Shown here one piece after another: positions 1 to 10,989 of a DNA stretch of 64,000 nt. Each line of letters begins with the position of its first letter. Within the stretch, counting starts at the first letter, position 1. The position numbers and the translations under genes were made by a program. The DNA is taken from positions 74,625,834-74,689,833 of the forward strand of contig NC_065538.1 in NCBI RefSeq assembly GCF_932294415.1, in the 5' to 3' direction. Source of the stretch: Quercus robur. Its lineage: Eukaryota > Streptophyta > Magnoliopsida > Fagales > Fagaceae. Under the pieces are notes generated by a model. The model saw only the letters and a program-made list of their open reading frames with translations. It ran no database searches and was not told the DNA's origin.

Positions 1-266
1 TGAAGATTGGTATATATTAAAATTAGTATTAGTAGTAGATCCACATCAAAATATCATACAAGAAAATCCAAAAGCAAAATACTGGCCAGTTTGGATAGAG
101 AACAATTTTTGATGAACTCTGTTCTTCTCTCTTTTTCCTCTTCATCCAAAACTGCACATAAAAAATGGACATAATGTGGTCATTTGGAAGTCATGACTTA
201 TGAACTTGTCTAACACACTAGTTTTTTTTTTTTTTTTTTTTGGTTAACCATGCAAGTATTATAGAA

Positions 267-793
267 CTAAGGCACCACAAGTCTGTTACAAAAATGGCCA
301 GCTTTATCACTAGCCAGGAGGTCTTCCACCACAGGTGGTGGGTTATACAAAATAAGGTAGTCTAAATGAAGATCAGCCCCCAACCTAGCTAATCTATCAG
401 CACACCTATTCGCCTCCCGAAAAACATATGCCACAGTACAATTAAGGAACGTCTTTATCAGGTTCTTGTAGTCAGATAATAAAGGGTCAAGACTAAGGTT
501 GACCACAGTAGTATTAGAAAGCAAATAAACAAGGAATTCAGCATCCATATCCACACAAATATTCTCTAAATTAAGCTGTTTTGCCAAGAAAAGCCCATCT
601 CTGAGCGCCCACAACTCAGCCAAAATACAAGACGTGTTCCCAGTTTCCTTAAGCAACCCGCAACCCAATCCCCATTACTGCACCTGAGCACAGCTCCTTC
701 ACCAGCCTTCTTCAAGTTTCCCACCACCGATCCATCCGAGTTCAACTTCACCCATCTCTCTTGGGGTTTAGTCCAGGACACCTGAGCCAACAC
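267..793 (-). pseudogene. LINE RNase H domain, frameshifted
   Basis: Two overlapping frames together make the type-I RNase H domain found at the C-terminus of plant LINE ORF2. The upstream frame (566-793) has the opening strand with KLNSDGS, whose Asp is the first catalytic residue. The downstream frame (267-668) has the catalytic Glu in AELWALRDGL, a third acidic position in VDMDAEFLVYLL, and the late REANRCADRLARLG stretch followed by the usual proline-rich tail. A frameshift between the two halves near 660 means no single protein can be made. In a live element this domain removes RNA from the RNA-DNA hybrid during reverse transcription. Confidence 0.85.
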
Positions 794-1895
794 TTTTCTC
801 GGTTTTTTGGGGTTTTCAAGAACAATGGGAAAGAATTCAACACCTTTTTTAATGCAGTAGCCAGCAACCTTTGGTCAAAGCTTCTATTACAGAATATCAC
901 CTTATGTCGTTGGAGCCATATAAGCCAAAGAGCCTGAGGGAATAGCATTTTCCAAGGAATATGAGGCCGAGAATAAAATTGGGCCAAGCTGTAGTTGCTC
1001 TTCAGCCATTCCGGTAGGGGAAGATTATAGAACTCTTGACTTGTACTTGAGATGCCCAACTCGGTCCACACTCTTTTAGCCCTAGGACAATCACGCAAGG
1101 CATGGATAATAGATTCATCAAAGTTTCCACACACTTCACAAGTCAAACATAGGTTGAAACCCCTTGAACCAAGCACTACACGTGTAGGAATACTATTCTG
1201 AGATACTAGCCACACAAAAAAATAAATAAATAAAATAAATAAAAAATAATAATAATAATCATTGGAGTAGTGTAAGCATCCCAGACCCACCTATAAGGAT
1301 GAGAAGCAAGGTTCAAAGGATTTAAACCTTTTGCAAGGAGATATGCAAACTTTAAGGGGAAAGAACCATCCTTAAAATATGCCGAAATAAGCCTGTCTTT
1401 CAAATTAGTACATGAAGCTAACGGAATACCTTGTATGTCATTCATAATGGTTTCTAGAAAATTGAAGGATATTCCATTGGGGTTAGATAAAAACATCTTA
1501 ATTGACATATTATTTTCCCCTTCAGCAAAGGGTCCCTCAATCTGCTTCCTTAAAGGACTTGAAGGGAGCCAAAAATCATCTCATAAACCCACCTCTTCTC
1601 CATTTGCTATTACCCATTTCAAACCTTTATTGAATATAACTCCTCCTTTTTTGCAAGTAGCCCAAATTTTTGAAGCGGGGAGCTTTCTACCTTCTTCACT
1701 AAGTCTAGTGGCAGTCAAATATTTACTTATTAGCATTTGTGCCCAAGGGTAATTTTGGCTTGAAGCAATCCTCCAGCATAGTTTTGCCAATAGTGCAGCA
1801 TTCCTTGCTTTCATTTGGAAAATACCCAATCCCCCAAGATCTTGAGGCATCGTAACTTGACTCCATCCAACCATATGCATCTTCTTCCTTTCCAC
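748..1895 (-). pseudogene. LINE ORF2 region between RT and RNase H (zf-RVT type)
   Basis: Three frames cover this stretch on the minus strand: 1581-1895, 1206-1508 and 748-1290. The first has the post-RT MVGWSQVTMPQDLGGLGI motif, typical of plant LINE ORF2 (usually W..VC.PK..GGLGI). The last has the zinc-binding pattern CLTCEVCGNFDESIIHALRDC, the Cys/His cluster of the 'zinc-binding in reverse transcriptase' family. A run of AAAT and AAT units at about 1216-1260 lies inside the coding path and shifts the frame. This is part of the same dead LINE. Confidence 0.78.
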
Positions 1896-1904
1896 CGTTG
1901 ACCC

Positions 1905-3599
1905 CTATAAAAAATTCCTCACAAGCTTGTCAACTTCATCACAGATTCTAACTAGTATTCTATAGCATTGCATAGTATATTCTGGAATGGTAGTCACCGC
2001 TGCCTTAATAAGCACAAGCCAGCTTGTAGGAGAGAGACATTTGGTTTTCCATCCTGCCAATTTCACTTGAACTCTTTCCACCATAAATTGGAAGTCATTT
2101 CGGCGTCTCCCTTTATGCAAAATAGGGAAGCCGAGATACTTACCTAGATTAGAAGTTTCATTAATCCCCAGAAGTTGCACTAATTCTTCCTTTGTTTCTT
2201 CAGGAGTATTTGGGGAGAAAAACACTTTAGACTTAACCCTGTTAATCTTTTGCCCCGTAAGCTCACAAAATTCCTCCAACACCTCAACTATTGCCTCACA
2301 ATTGCCCCAGTCAGCTTTGGCATAAAGAAGTAAATCATCGGCAAAAAAAGAATGAGAAAATCCGGGACCACTACATGAAGCCTTCACTTTTACCCACTTA
2401 CCCTCTTCACATTTCTTATTTATGAGAGAGCTTAGGAATTCCATACAAAGTATGAAGATATAAGGGGATATGGGGTCTCCTTGTCTCAACCCCCTAAAGG
2501 GGTTAAACGATTCAAGCTGGCTCCCATTAAACAACAAAAAGGCTAAAGTGGAGGAAATGCAACTCATAACCAGTTCTACCGTGTCTTTATGAAACCCAAA
2601 ACTGAACAACATGCTTCTCACAAAGCTCCATTCCAATTTATCATACGCTTTTTCAAGATCTAGTTTTATCACCATAAAGCCAGTTTTCTCTCTCTTCTTT
2701 TTTAAAGTATACACAAGTTCTTGAACCACAATGACATTATCTGTTCCTCTTCTTCCAGAAACAAAAGCTGTTTACGTAGGAGAGACAAGGGTTGGCATCA
2801 GGTGTTTCATCCTTAGCACCAAAATCTTTGAAACAATCTTGTAAATGGTGTTACATAAACTAATGGGCCTGAAATGATTAATTGTTTTAGGACCTAATTG
2901 CTTCGGGATGAGTGCAATAAAAGTTTTATTCAATTGGGGGGGGGGGGGTATTCTTTTCAATCTAAAAATTTGCTTGACTTCATGCTTCACTAACTCGCCA
3001 ACCACCATCCAAAATCTCTGAAAGAACCCAATGTGTAGCTCGTCCGGGCCTAGGGCTTTAAAGGCTTTCATGGAATTTAAAGCAAAGAGGATTTTAACAT
3101 CCATGGGAACAAGGGTAAGGTTGACAGCTTCAGATTTAGACAACCGATTTCCCCACACAAAAATATTAATGGGAATTCTAGGACTTAAGACTTGCTCAGA
3201 GCTATAAAATTTAGCAAACCCTTCCAAAAAGATTTCCTTAACCCTGTCCACATCCTCTTCCCACAAACCATCAGCATTTTGAATACAAACAATTTTGTTC
3301 TGACTTTGACGGTTAAGAGTTGATATATGGAAAAAAGTGGTATTTCGTTCCCCTTGTATAAGCCAATTCATTCTTGCTTTCATGCACCAAAGTTCTTCCT
3401 CCAACGCTAGAATTTTCTCAAGTTCCTCCGAAAGGAAATTATGAAGATGAATCAATCTTTGGGAGGGATTTCTGGCTAAGGCTTTCTCAGCACCCAGCAT
3501 TCTCGCAATAATATTCTTCTTCTTCCAAAAAATGTTTCCAAAAACATCTCTGTTCCAATCGTTTGCTTTATTGGTAAAATCATAAATGGCATTGCACAC
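1905..3599 (-). pseudogene. LINE reverse transcriptase domain, two fragments
   Basis: Frames 2772-3599 and 1905-2729 on the minus strand form the non-LTR reverse transcriptase. The first holds the thumb-side leader and the FRPISLCNTIYKIVSKILVLRMK motif region. The second holds the GFMVIKLDLEKAYDKLEW block, the FRGLRQGDPISPYIFILCME block and the FADDLLLYAK catalytic motif, so the two metal-binding aspartates of FADD are still visible. A stop near 2771 separates the fragments, and a ten-G run at about 2939-2948 lies in the leader. The domain order and motifs leave little doubt about family; the copy cannot encode a full enzyme. Confidence 0.92.
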
Positions 3600-3617
3600 A
3601 TTATGTTGGTTACCTTC

Positions 3618-4412
3618 TCATGCCTCCCTAACAACACTAGGGAACTCTTCATGGCTAAGCCAAATGGGTTGAAATCGGAAAGGTCTAACACCAATTCTGA
3701 AAGGAGAAGAATCCAAAGAAAGAAGCAGTGGACAATGATTAGAATTAATTCGAGCTAAGTGTTTCACCATTGCTTCAGGAAATGTTGCCTTCCAACCCGA
3801 GTTGGCCCAAACTCTATCCAACCTTTGCTGAATTAAATCATAAACATCTCTTTTATTAGTCCAGGTATATTTAATTCCTGAAAAACCCAGATCAATTAGG
3901 TTGCAAAAATCCATAAATCCAATATACTTCATAACCCTACTTCTACATATACCATTCCCCCCGAACTTCTCTTCCTCACACGTGACATCATCAAAATCCC
4001 CCATAAAAGCCCAAGAAAGATTATGTCTAACAGATAACATTTTTAAATTTTCCCACAGTATGCATCTTTTTCTAAAACGAGGACTACCATAAATTGCACT
4101 TAAAAGCCAAGACTGAGATTGTGAACTAACCTGGACTAACGCATGAATTTCTTGCTCTGTAGCAGAAAGCACATCCATGGATACAATATCAGAGTGCCAA
4201 AGGAGCCAAATGCCCCTTGCATGCCCAATAGTCTCTGTGGACTATGCCCCATCAAATGGCAACCTCCTAATGATATCATCAGCTCTATTACTATCAATCC
4301 TAGTTTCCGTGATCACAAAAATTGCTGGCTTATGCCATTCCACCAGGTCCAAAACAGTTTTCTTGAAAGTGGGCTTCATCGCCCCTCTACAATTCCATAT
4401 TAATATATTCAT
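3618..4412 (-). pseudogene. LINE apurinic-type endonuclease domain
   Basis: The domain opens at the ATG at 4412 on the minus strand with MNILIWNCRGAM, the classic start of plant LINE ORF2 endonucleases, followed by the ITETRIDSNRAD segment that carries the catalytic Glu. After a stop at 4242 it resumes in the 3618-4178 frame with MGDFDDV, the TWTNKR and QQRLDRVWAN strings and SNHCPLLL, whose His is the usual catalytic partner. In live elements this enzyme nicks target DNA to prime reverse transcription. Here it is split by a stop and shift around 4180-4242. Confidence 0.87.
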
Positions 4413-5087
4413 AATCGGATTGGGGGTACAATTAGCATCAAACCATACCAGGGATGGTTCCTCCCCTGTCTCCCTCAATGTCCATGCTTGCCTCAGTGCA
4501 ATCTTTTCCTTGATGAGTCCAGGAAACAGATTCACCGCGTGCCTCAGAATCCTAAATTGAGATTGATTGCTGAGTATGTTCAGAGTGCATGCTATCATAG
4601 GCATTGAGAACTGTAGAAGTTTCACAAGGAATAGGTTGCCCATGACTACCATCTCCACTGGTTTCTCTTGGAGGATTTTTCTCGAACAAATTGTTAGCTC
4701 TAGAAGAATCGTCTCCAAAGCACTCATGAATTCTTCGCAAAGGTGCTTCCAAAAGGGACTCCCTTGTTGCATCGAGACCATGTTGGTTAGAGGAGGAAAC
4801 GTTGGTCTGTCCATGAGAAAATGCCAATACGGGTTTGGAGTTTTTATCCAAGCCATGTCCTCCATGGGTAGATAACCCAGTCGAGCACTCACCTCTGTCA
4901 GGGGGAAGATGTTCTTCCAAGCTACTAAAGCCTCCTCCTCGTACCAGCCCATTATGTCCGTTGGGTCCCTTTGGATCCCTTTTATTGTTCTATCTCCAAT
5001 AGGTATCACCTTGCCCTTCAGAAAAATTGCCCATCTCTCTATTGGTGTATTCATTCTCCTGAGCTTTTGCCTCAAAAGTAAACCCAT
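4413..5087 (-). pseudogene. LINE ORF1 C-terminal remnant
   Basis: The minus-strand frame upstream of the endonuclease ATG reads through a hydrophilic, variable region. Near its 5' limit it has GLLLRQKLRRMNTPIERW, resembling the 'G-WLRA' block that follows the zinc knuckle in plant LINE ORF1 proteins. The zinc knuckle and the N-terminal RNA-binding domain are absent, because the sequence meets a hAT-like terminal repeat at 5088. The frame runs into the endonuclease without a break, which may be decay or an original fusion. Assignment rests mainly on position. Confidence 0.6.
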
Positions 5088-5689
5088 CAAGGCCGGCCCA
5101 AGGCCTAAGCAACTTAGGCCTAGGCCTAAGGCCCCCACCATAAAAAATATTTACCCTTTACAAAAAAGGCCCCCATCCTATTGTAAAAGGCCCAAAATTT
5201 TATAAAAGATCTGAATTTTTGCAAATGGTTATGCACTTTTAATTATTAGTGATGTTAGGGATATCACAAATTTTACTATAGATTATAAATTGACATGTTA
5301 CCAATTATAAAAAGTATTTTAAATATTCATCAATTACATTATTGAAATTCATCAACCACTATTATTGTCATATTATATTGTGAACATTTTGTAGTACCTT
5401 TAACATTTTTCTTTTTTATTTCTAACAAGGCTTTAAAAAAAATTTACAAATGTGTTAGATCATCAATGATGATCAATCCCCCTTAATAGTTTGAAACTTT
5501 CATATTTGTAAACTAATCTACTACAAAGCCGCACATCAATTAATATCATAGATTATACATTAGATTATAAATGTAATTAACTATGTATCATCATAATTTT
5601 TATAAAAATCATAGGTACATAATTTCTGGGTTAAAGATAGAATATTATGCATAATGAGAGTGCCAATGGCTTATCCATTAAGTTAGATT

Positions 5690-7235
5690 GATGGGTTTGG
5701 AGCCCTGTGTTCTGTCAATGGAGGGGATATTCCTCCTTGTCTCTCTGTTGTTAAGAAAAGGGGGATTTCCCTCCTTGTCTTCAGTAGTAGAAGTTGTTTG
5801 TCCCTTTTACTAGGAGGAGTATTTTGTTTTGGGGTTGTCCTTTTGTCTCTCTAGGGATATTAAGAGTATTCGTGGAGCTTGTGGGGTTTTTTTGTTATGG
5901 GGTTGGAGAAATACTTTTCTATATATTCGGGGTAGAGTTTCGACTTCATGCAAATTAGTTATCTCGATCTCTGGCATTTACAAGTCGAAAGTAAGGCCAT
6001 CAGCGCAGTCAAACAAACCAGATTTTTTTGATGTTCATCTAAATCTAGATGTGCAGGGTACCGGAGTTGCCCAAACGGAACAAGGCTCAGGGGAGTCGCC
6101 GCTGAAGGAGGGTCCAATAAAAGCGCAATCAAGGGATATCAAGGAGGTACAGGTAAGGCCAGATTCCTTGCAAGGATCACAGAGTGAGTTATTACCCAAT
6201 ACAGCTGGCCTATGGACAGAAAGTGAAAGCAAATCTCTGTTTTCAGAGGGTGTTTTTGACATTAGTGAATCTAGCGATGTAGCTTCAACGGAGGGAGGCG
6301 GCAATGAATTCGTTCAAGAAACTGTTGCGACGGTGCAAGCGGACGTTACAACAGTTATGGAAACCGAGTTTTGTGGGATTGATTCCTTATTAATGCTGAC
6401 TTCAAAGCTGGGAGAGGTTTCAAACTTTACAACTACTATGGAAAGTCCAAAATCCTAGCAATTCATTAATGAGTCCAGCTCGTTTAATGCACCTTTTATT
6501 TCGGTTATGGAAGTAAAGCGTGATACATTGGTAGCAAAAATAAGTAATATTGAGGAAGCATTAATCGCGCATGACAGCTCACCTATTTTTGATCCTATTA
6601 ACTCTAATTCCCAGCAATCCCAACGACAAGTGCTTAATATGGTCAATATTCCAGACAAGGAAGAAATCTCAGCAACAGCAATGAAGGGTAATGAGCCAGA
6701 TCAGTCCAATCTGCCTCCATACCGTGCCATACGGAAACCACCTCCATGGTCGCTTTTGAAGGTGAAAATCACTATGTTCTCGGTCACTATTCGGAAAATA
6801 TGGACACATCGGTATCGAGTCGGAACCAACCAACCTTGTTGCAGTCCAAATCAGCTCGCAAACATGGCTAAAGAACTCCTAATGGAATTCCAGGCGGTGC
6901 AGCAACCTTTTCTACCATAGTCCACACCAATCCAAGTTCTTTGGAGGGCTCCTATCTTGGATATGGTAAAGGTCAATTTTGATGGTGCACTATTCAGTAG
7001 GGAGCAAAGATCAGGGCTTGGTGTTGTTATGGCTAGATGTTTTAGTAAATTACACTACTCTCATGTTAAGAGAGAGGGTAATATGGTTGCTCATGTTTTA
7101 GCTCGTTTTGCTTTAAATATTTTAAATTATAGTGTGTGGTTGGAGGATGCTCCACCACAATTTCATTCTTGCGTTTTTGCAAACTTTGATGGTATTCATT
7201 GAATAAAAGGCACTACATTGATTCTAAAAAAAAAA
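5690..7235 (+). mobile_element. Internally deleted LINE remnant inside the hAT-like element
   Basis: An open frame at 5829-6458, continuing with breaks to about 6920, has an acidic, Ser/Thr/Gln-rich composition like the variable linker that follows the zinc knuckle of LINE ORF1. It then jumps straight to an RNase H start (VKVNFDGALF, near 6963) and tail, ending in ttgattct plus a short A-run at about 7225-7235. The same 3' end (gcattgattctc plus A-run) closes the LINE copy at 36055. Endonuclease and reverse transcriptase are missing, so the copy lost roughly 3 kb from its middle. The 5' limit is uncertain. Confidence 0.55.
6957..7202 (+). pseudogene. LINE RNase H with a large internal deletion
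   Basis: The 81-codon frame starts with MVKVNFDGALF, which carries the first catalytic Asp, and reaches GLGVVMA. It then passes directly to FSKLHYSHVKREGNMVAHVLARFAL, the last conserved helix of the domain. The central part with the catalytic Glu and second Asp, normally some 70-80 residues, is gone. The tail SVWLEDAPPQF is the usual end of plant LINE ORF2. It cannot be an active enzyme. Context is the collapsed LINE in the hAT-like element. Confidence 0.72.
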
Positions 7236-7880
7236 ACTATGTATTTGTCATATATCCAAGATAAATTAATTTTCTTTTTAAAAAATAATATATATATATA
7301 TTTTAAATTTATGTTTCAACTATGATATTCAATTCTCTATATGAAATTAACTTTATTTTTAGTTAGTATTATTCATTAAATTATGTATTTAATACATCAA
7401 ATTAACCTCAATTTGATTAACATTAAATAATTTTATTTAATTAATATATACATATAAAATGCTCCACATAAATCTTTCGCTTTAGGCCCCAAATTAGGTT
7501 GGGCCGGCCTTGTTGGAGATAGGCATATTCATGTGATCATCTATGTAGTTGGTGGTTTTAGTTTCCAAAGTTTCCTTCGAAGCATTCTCTATCTTGCACT
7601 CAAGGAGTGTATCTTTCAGTTGGGTTACCTTAAATTAGATTATTACGATCATCCAAAAGCTATTGAGCTTGCTTTTCGGAAACATCTTCATCTTGTTCAG
7701 CCAAACCTACCAAATTTTTTGAGTGCAAATCCAAACCTACAGTGCAATGATTGGTTTCTTGTCCTTTTAAGTAATAGCACTAGCTATGGGACTGCCTAGG
7801 CTGAATCATTCACAGTATTCTTTTGAAAAATTTAACTTGTGAGTTGTGATCTTTTACCTCACCTCCCACATGTATTTAAA

Positions 7881-7935
7881 ACCGTACAATGAGATCACAT
7901 CAAAAAAAAAAAAAAAAAAAACCGTACAATGAGAT
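7881..7935 (+). mobile_element. Extremely truncated retro-insertion: six bases plus poly(A), flanked by a 15-bp target duplication
   Basis: The 15-mer accgtacaatgagat occurs at 7881-7895 and again at 7921-7935. Between the copies is only cacatc followed by about 19 A residues. Direct repeat, element 3' end, poly(A), direct repeat is the signature of target-primed reverse transcription, here by a LINE or SINE transcript truncated almost completely at its 5' side. Confidence 0.8.
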
Positions 7936-8040
7936 GATTTTTACAACGATTTTTACTTAAAAAAAAAGAGGTTAATTTTGACCAACCATAATAGTGGACA
8001 CTCAACACCAAAAATAGATATATTTATTTATTTTTAGTTG

Positions 8041-8417
8041 GTAGAGTTTAGCTATAAAATTAGTTGTTATTTAATAAAATAAATACTATTATATATTTTA
8101 AAATTTTAATTATTAAATTGAATATTTTTTACATTCTTAGTACACATGTCAACTTTTGTGTTAATAAGATATTACTATTTACTATATGATTTATAAGCTT
8201 ATATTTTATTCATAATTTTAAACTATAAAAACTTACAATTTAAACAATTTATTGATGACATAACTATTGATTTTTAATTTTTTAGAAATTTTGCAAGCAT
8301 GATGGATATAAAAAGAAGATGTAATTCAAGGTGGATTTGTCAAAATTCACCTCCAATAAGAAGATATTAAGTAAGGTTGTAGTCTAAGGTTACAATCAAT
8401 TTTGTAGCTAAACTTTG
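8041..8417. mobile_element. MITE, family 'caaagttta' (copy A)
   Basis: The left end (gagtttagctataaaatt) is inverted at the right end (caattttgtagctaaactttg). The interior is close, by eye along its whole length, to 25175-25550 and more weakly to about 10990-11305. It is short, AT-rich, non-coding and has TIRs, so a MITE is the natural reading. The superfamily cannot be assigned because no clear target duplication is seen. Confidence 0.7.
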
Positions 8418-9840
8418 TTATTTTTTTGTTGAGAAAAAAGATAGAAAGAATTTTTTTTTATTAATATGCATAGATTATAATTTTATAAGAGCATTAGCAT
8501 TTGGGATTACAAAAAATGTTCTATTTTACCATCTTTTTTTTTTTGAGAATTTCTATTTTACCATCTAAAAAGTTACTTCATCTAATATATCATTCTACTT
8601 TATAATACACCCAATATCCTAGTTTTTACTTTCCTATACAACACATTAAAATAATATATTTATATAATAAAATAACATAGAGAGAGGAAATGAGAGTCCA
8701 AAGAGAGAGAAAGAATGAGATATTTTAGAAGGAGTAGGAATAAAAAATATTATTTTATTTTTGCAAACTTGCTATAATAGGTTCTAAATTTAGGACACTA
8801 TTGTTACTCAGTTGTAAAATTTGTTACAATTAGCCTCTTGGATAATGCTTTCCTTTTATGATTTGATGCTAAAATATAGCATATTAGAAGTTTTACAACT
8901 TCGAATACTGATACTCTTGGTTTTATTTTTGAAAATAAATAAATAAATAAATGGAGACCGCTAAAGCCTTATTGGAGAAGGACTAACAATTAATTATGTA
9001 GATCATGACAAGTTTTTGGTTATTGGTGGCTAGTACTATTAATGAACAATTATTCTAAATATATAGTTGAATATGCCTAAAAAGAAATTGTTTATATTCG
9101 AAAATGTTTATCTAGGAAATACTCCTTTAGAGGCTTATTATAAACCCAAGCAAGCATTCAAAAGATCTGTCCTAGTCCTACAATCATTAATGAAGTTAGT
9201 ACAGAATGAAATGAAGAGCAAAAAGCTATTCCTGCAATTGCCTTCCTTTTGTATTTACTCACAAAACCACAAACTTCCCACGAGGCTAAAAAACGATGTG
9301 TAGCGTGTTGAAGTGAACAAATTGTATGCACCACTGCCACGTAAGCAATCACTTCCCCAGTTTCCCCATCGCATCTCCCATCACCGCCCCTTTCCCATAA
9401 ATCGGACGGCCCAAAAAACAAAAAAAAAAAAGAAGCAAAAAGGAGGATAATGCTAGCACACAAGACGAGTTGTGATCGGTAGATGTATAGTGATGGATTA
9501 TGTGAAATTATGCTTTCACCACTCACAACTCATAACATGAGCGGGTTGTGATATAAAATTATATATTTTTATTTGTTCTTAACATTACTCTAAAATGAAT
9601 ATCAAATCTTGCAAATAAAGAATGTGTTTCACAAATTTTTATTTTTTTATGTACAACGTTTTAAAGCTTCATTTTTTTCAAACATTTTTTCATATTTTTA
9701 AATTCTTTTAGTAAACTTTCAGCAAAATTTTTTTTAATTTCAACTTATATTCTATACCGTAAATTCTTCTTTTCCCAACAAAAAAAAAGAAAAAGAAAAG
9801 GAAAATTATCAAAAAAAAAGAAAAAAAAACACGAGTCCAT

Positions 9841-10123
9841 TGTGTGTGTCCAACGCTTACCACGCCATCTCCGCAGAAAAAGATCAAACGGCTTCAAAAA
9901 ACACGAAACTTTCACGCTATATTATTTGCTGGGCCCCACCATTTTCCCCTTTGAACGAAAGAAAGAAAGATACAGTATTAGCTGGGCTCCACTGAGGCTC
10001 TCACACTGTCACACAGTCTCTCTCTTTCTCTCTCTTGTACTTTCGTCCATTTTAAATTCTCTGTTTCTTCCTCTCTTCTCTTCAACTCTTTTTCCTCTAC
10101 TTTTCCTTTTGCTAAACAAATAG
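9841..10123 (+). promoter_or_regulatory. Probable promoter end and 5' untranslated exon of the aspartic proteinase gene
   Basis: A CT-rich block (tctctctttctctctctt, about 10018-10037) is followed by more pyrimidine-rich leader and a consensus splice donor, tag|gtgagtg, with the last exon base at 10123. A matching acceptor, aaatag|gtgaac, lies seven bases before the ATG at 11410. Together they define a leader intron of about 1.28 kb (10124-11403). The CT-rich block resembles the Y-patch or CT-rich leaders common in plant genes. The transcription start is not determined; there is no convincing TATA box. Confidence 0.6.
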
Positions 10124-10404
10124 GTGAGTGAATCAAATATTTATTGCAATAAATTATTATTATAAACTATTAATTATTAATTATTATTTTTTTTATCATT
10201 CTGTTTGGTTTGCTCTGCTAAGGATTTATTGTTTTTTGCATGTGAGAGAATATATTGGCTTGGTGATCGGTCATTATTATAATATTTTTAATGCCTTTTG
10301 ATGCAAGTTTGTTGGAGATTGTGCTTGATCATTGTATATTTGTATTCATGACATTTCATGTTAGTGCTTTGAGCGTTTTGTATAAGTTGTTTTTTTTTTT
10401 TTTT

Positions 10405-10640
10405 TTTCCTGATTAAGCTCTGTTTGTTTCGTGGGAAAACGAAGGAGAATGAAGTTTAATAAAAGTTTAAAATTTTAACTTTTTTACTTAAGCGCTTTTT
10501 ATCTTGGTAAATGTGGTTATTTTATTTTATTTTTTCCTAGTTAAGCTCTGTTTGTTTCGTGAGAAAAAAACGAAGGAAGCTGAAGTTTAATAAAATTTGA
10601 AAATTTTAACTTTTTACTTATAAGCGATTTTTATCTACGA
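10405..10640 (+). repeat. Imperfect tandem duplication in the leader intron
   Basis: The segment starting near 10409 (taagctctgtttgtttcgtg, then an A-rich run, gaagtttaataaaa and a T-rich end) recurs from about 10540 with small changes, giving two units of roughly 100-130 bp. It lies wholly inside the leader intron of the aspartic proteinase gene, a part of plant genes that can hold expression-enhancing signals. Whether it acts is not known. Confidence 0.7.
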
Positions 10641-10989
10641 ATTACTTAGTTTCTAGAATATGTTTCCGATTAAAAAAGAAGAAAGAATAAAAAATTTTCA
10701 GGTTCTGTACTGAATAAGTATAGTGAAGGATAGAAAATTTTGATTAAATTTAAATTTCCTACTATTTTTGAAGCAGTTAAACGGAACTTGTGCTTGAATT
10801 TTCCGCACTTCCCTGTTTGCTTGCTTAGAAAGTTGCTGAAATGATAGAAATGTAGTCTAGAATTTGTTGTGTTCTGTTTTTCTGTTCTAAATATCAAAAA
10901 CTGATCTGTAACTAAGCTACACTGTTAGTATATGAAGATAAAACATGTAAACTGAACTTTAACTAAGCTAAAAAAACTCAGCTTTATTG

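Larger units (their letters stand above)
222..5087 (-). mobile_element. Decayed LINE (non-LTR retrotransposon), minus strand
   Basis: Read on the minus strand the order is ORF1 tail, endonuclease, reverse transcriptase, zinc-binding segment and RNase H, ending in a poly(A) tail seen as the T-run at about 222-241. This is the layout of plant L1-type LINEs that carry a C-terminal RNase H. The reading frame is broken many times by frameshifts and stops, and an AAAT/AAT microsatellite (about 1216-1260) interrupts the post-RT region. The 5' side stops abruptly at 5087, where a TIR-bounded element begins; no continuation of ORF1 was recognised beyond 7512, so the 5' end of this copy is missing. It is a dead copy. 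Identity as a LINE is firm; the outer limits are approximate and no target-site duplication was found. Confidence 0.92.
5088..7512. mobile_element. hAT-like non-autonomous element with 14-bp perfect terminal inverted repeats
   Basis: The left end at 5088-5101 reads caaggccggcccaa and the right end at 7499-7512 is its exact reverse complement. The GGCCGGCCC core and the 'aggcctaa...ggccccca' subterminal style match termini I know from plant hAT elements related to zinc-finger MYM-type transposases; that is recollection, not a search. The outer parts (5102-5690 and 7236-7498) are AT-rich with no coding sequence. The middle carries a plus-strand LINE remnant. No transposase was seen, and no 8-bp target duplication is visible (the flanks are aaacccat and ttggagat), so either the ends have decayed or one side has been rearranged. 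Confidence 0.62.
7513..9840. other. Intergenic, AT-rich, with one unassigned ORF
   Basis: No supported gene. A plus-strand frame at 7533-7799 (88 codons) begins directly after the hAT-like end and ends YGTA; I do not recognise it and it may be a gene fragment or chance. The stretch also holds a miniature poly(A) retro-insertion (7881-7935) and a MITE (8041-8417), described separately. At 8420-9840 there are only A/T-rich tracts, poly(A)/poly(T) runs and a possible promoter zone for the downstream aspartic proteinase gene. Confidence 0.6.
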
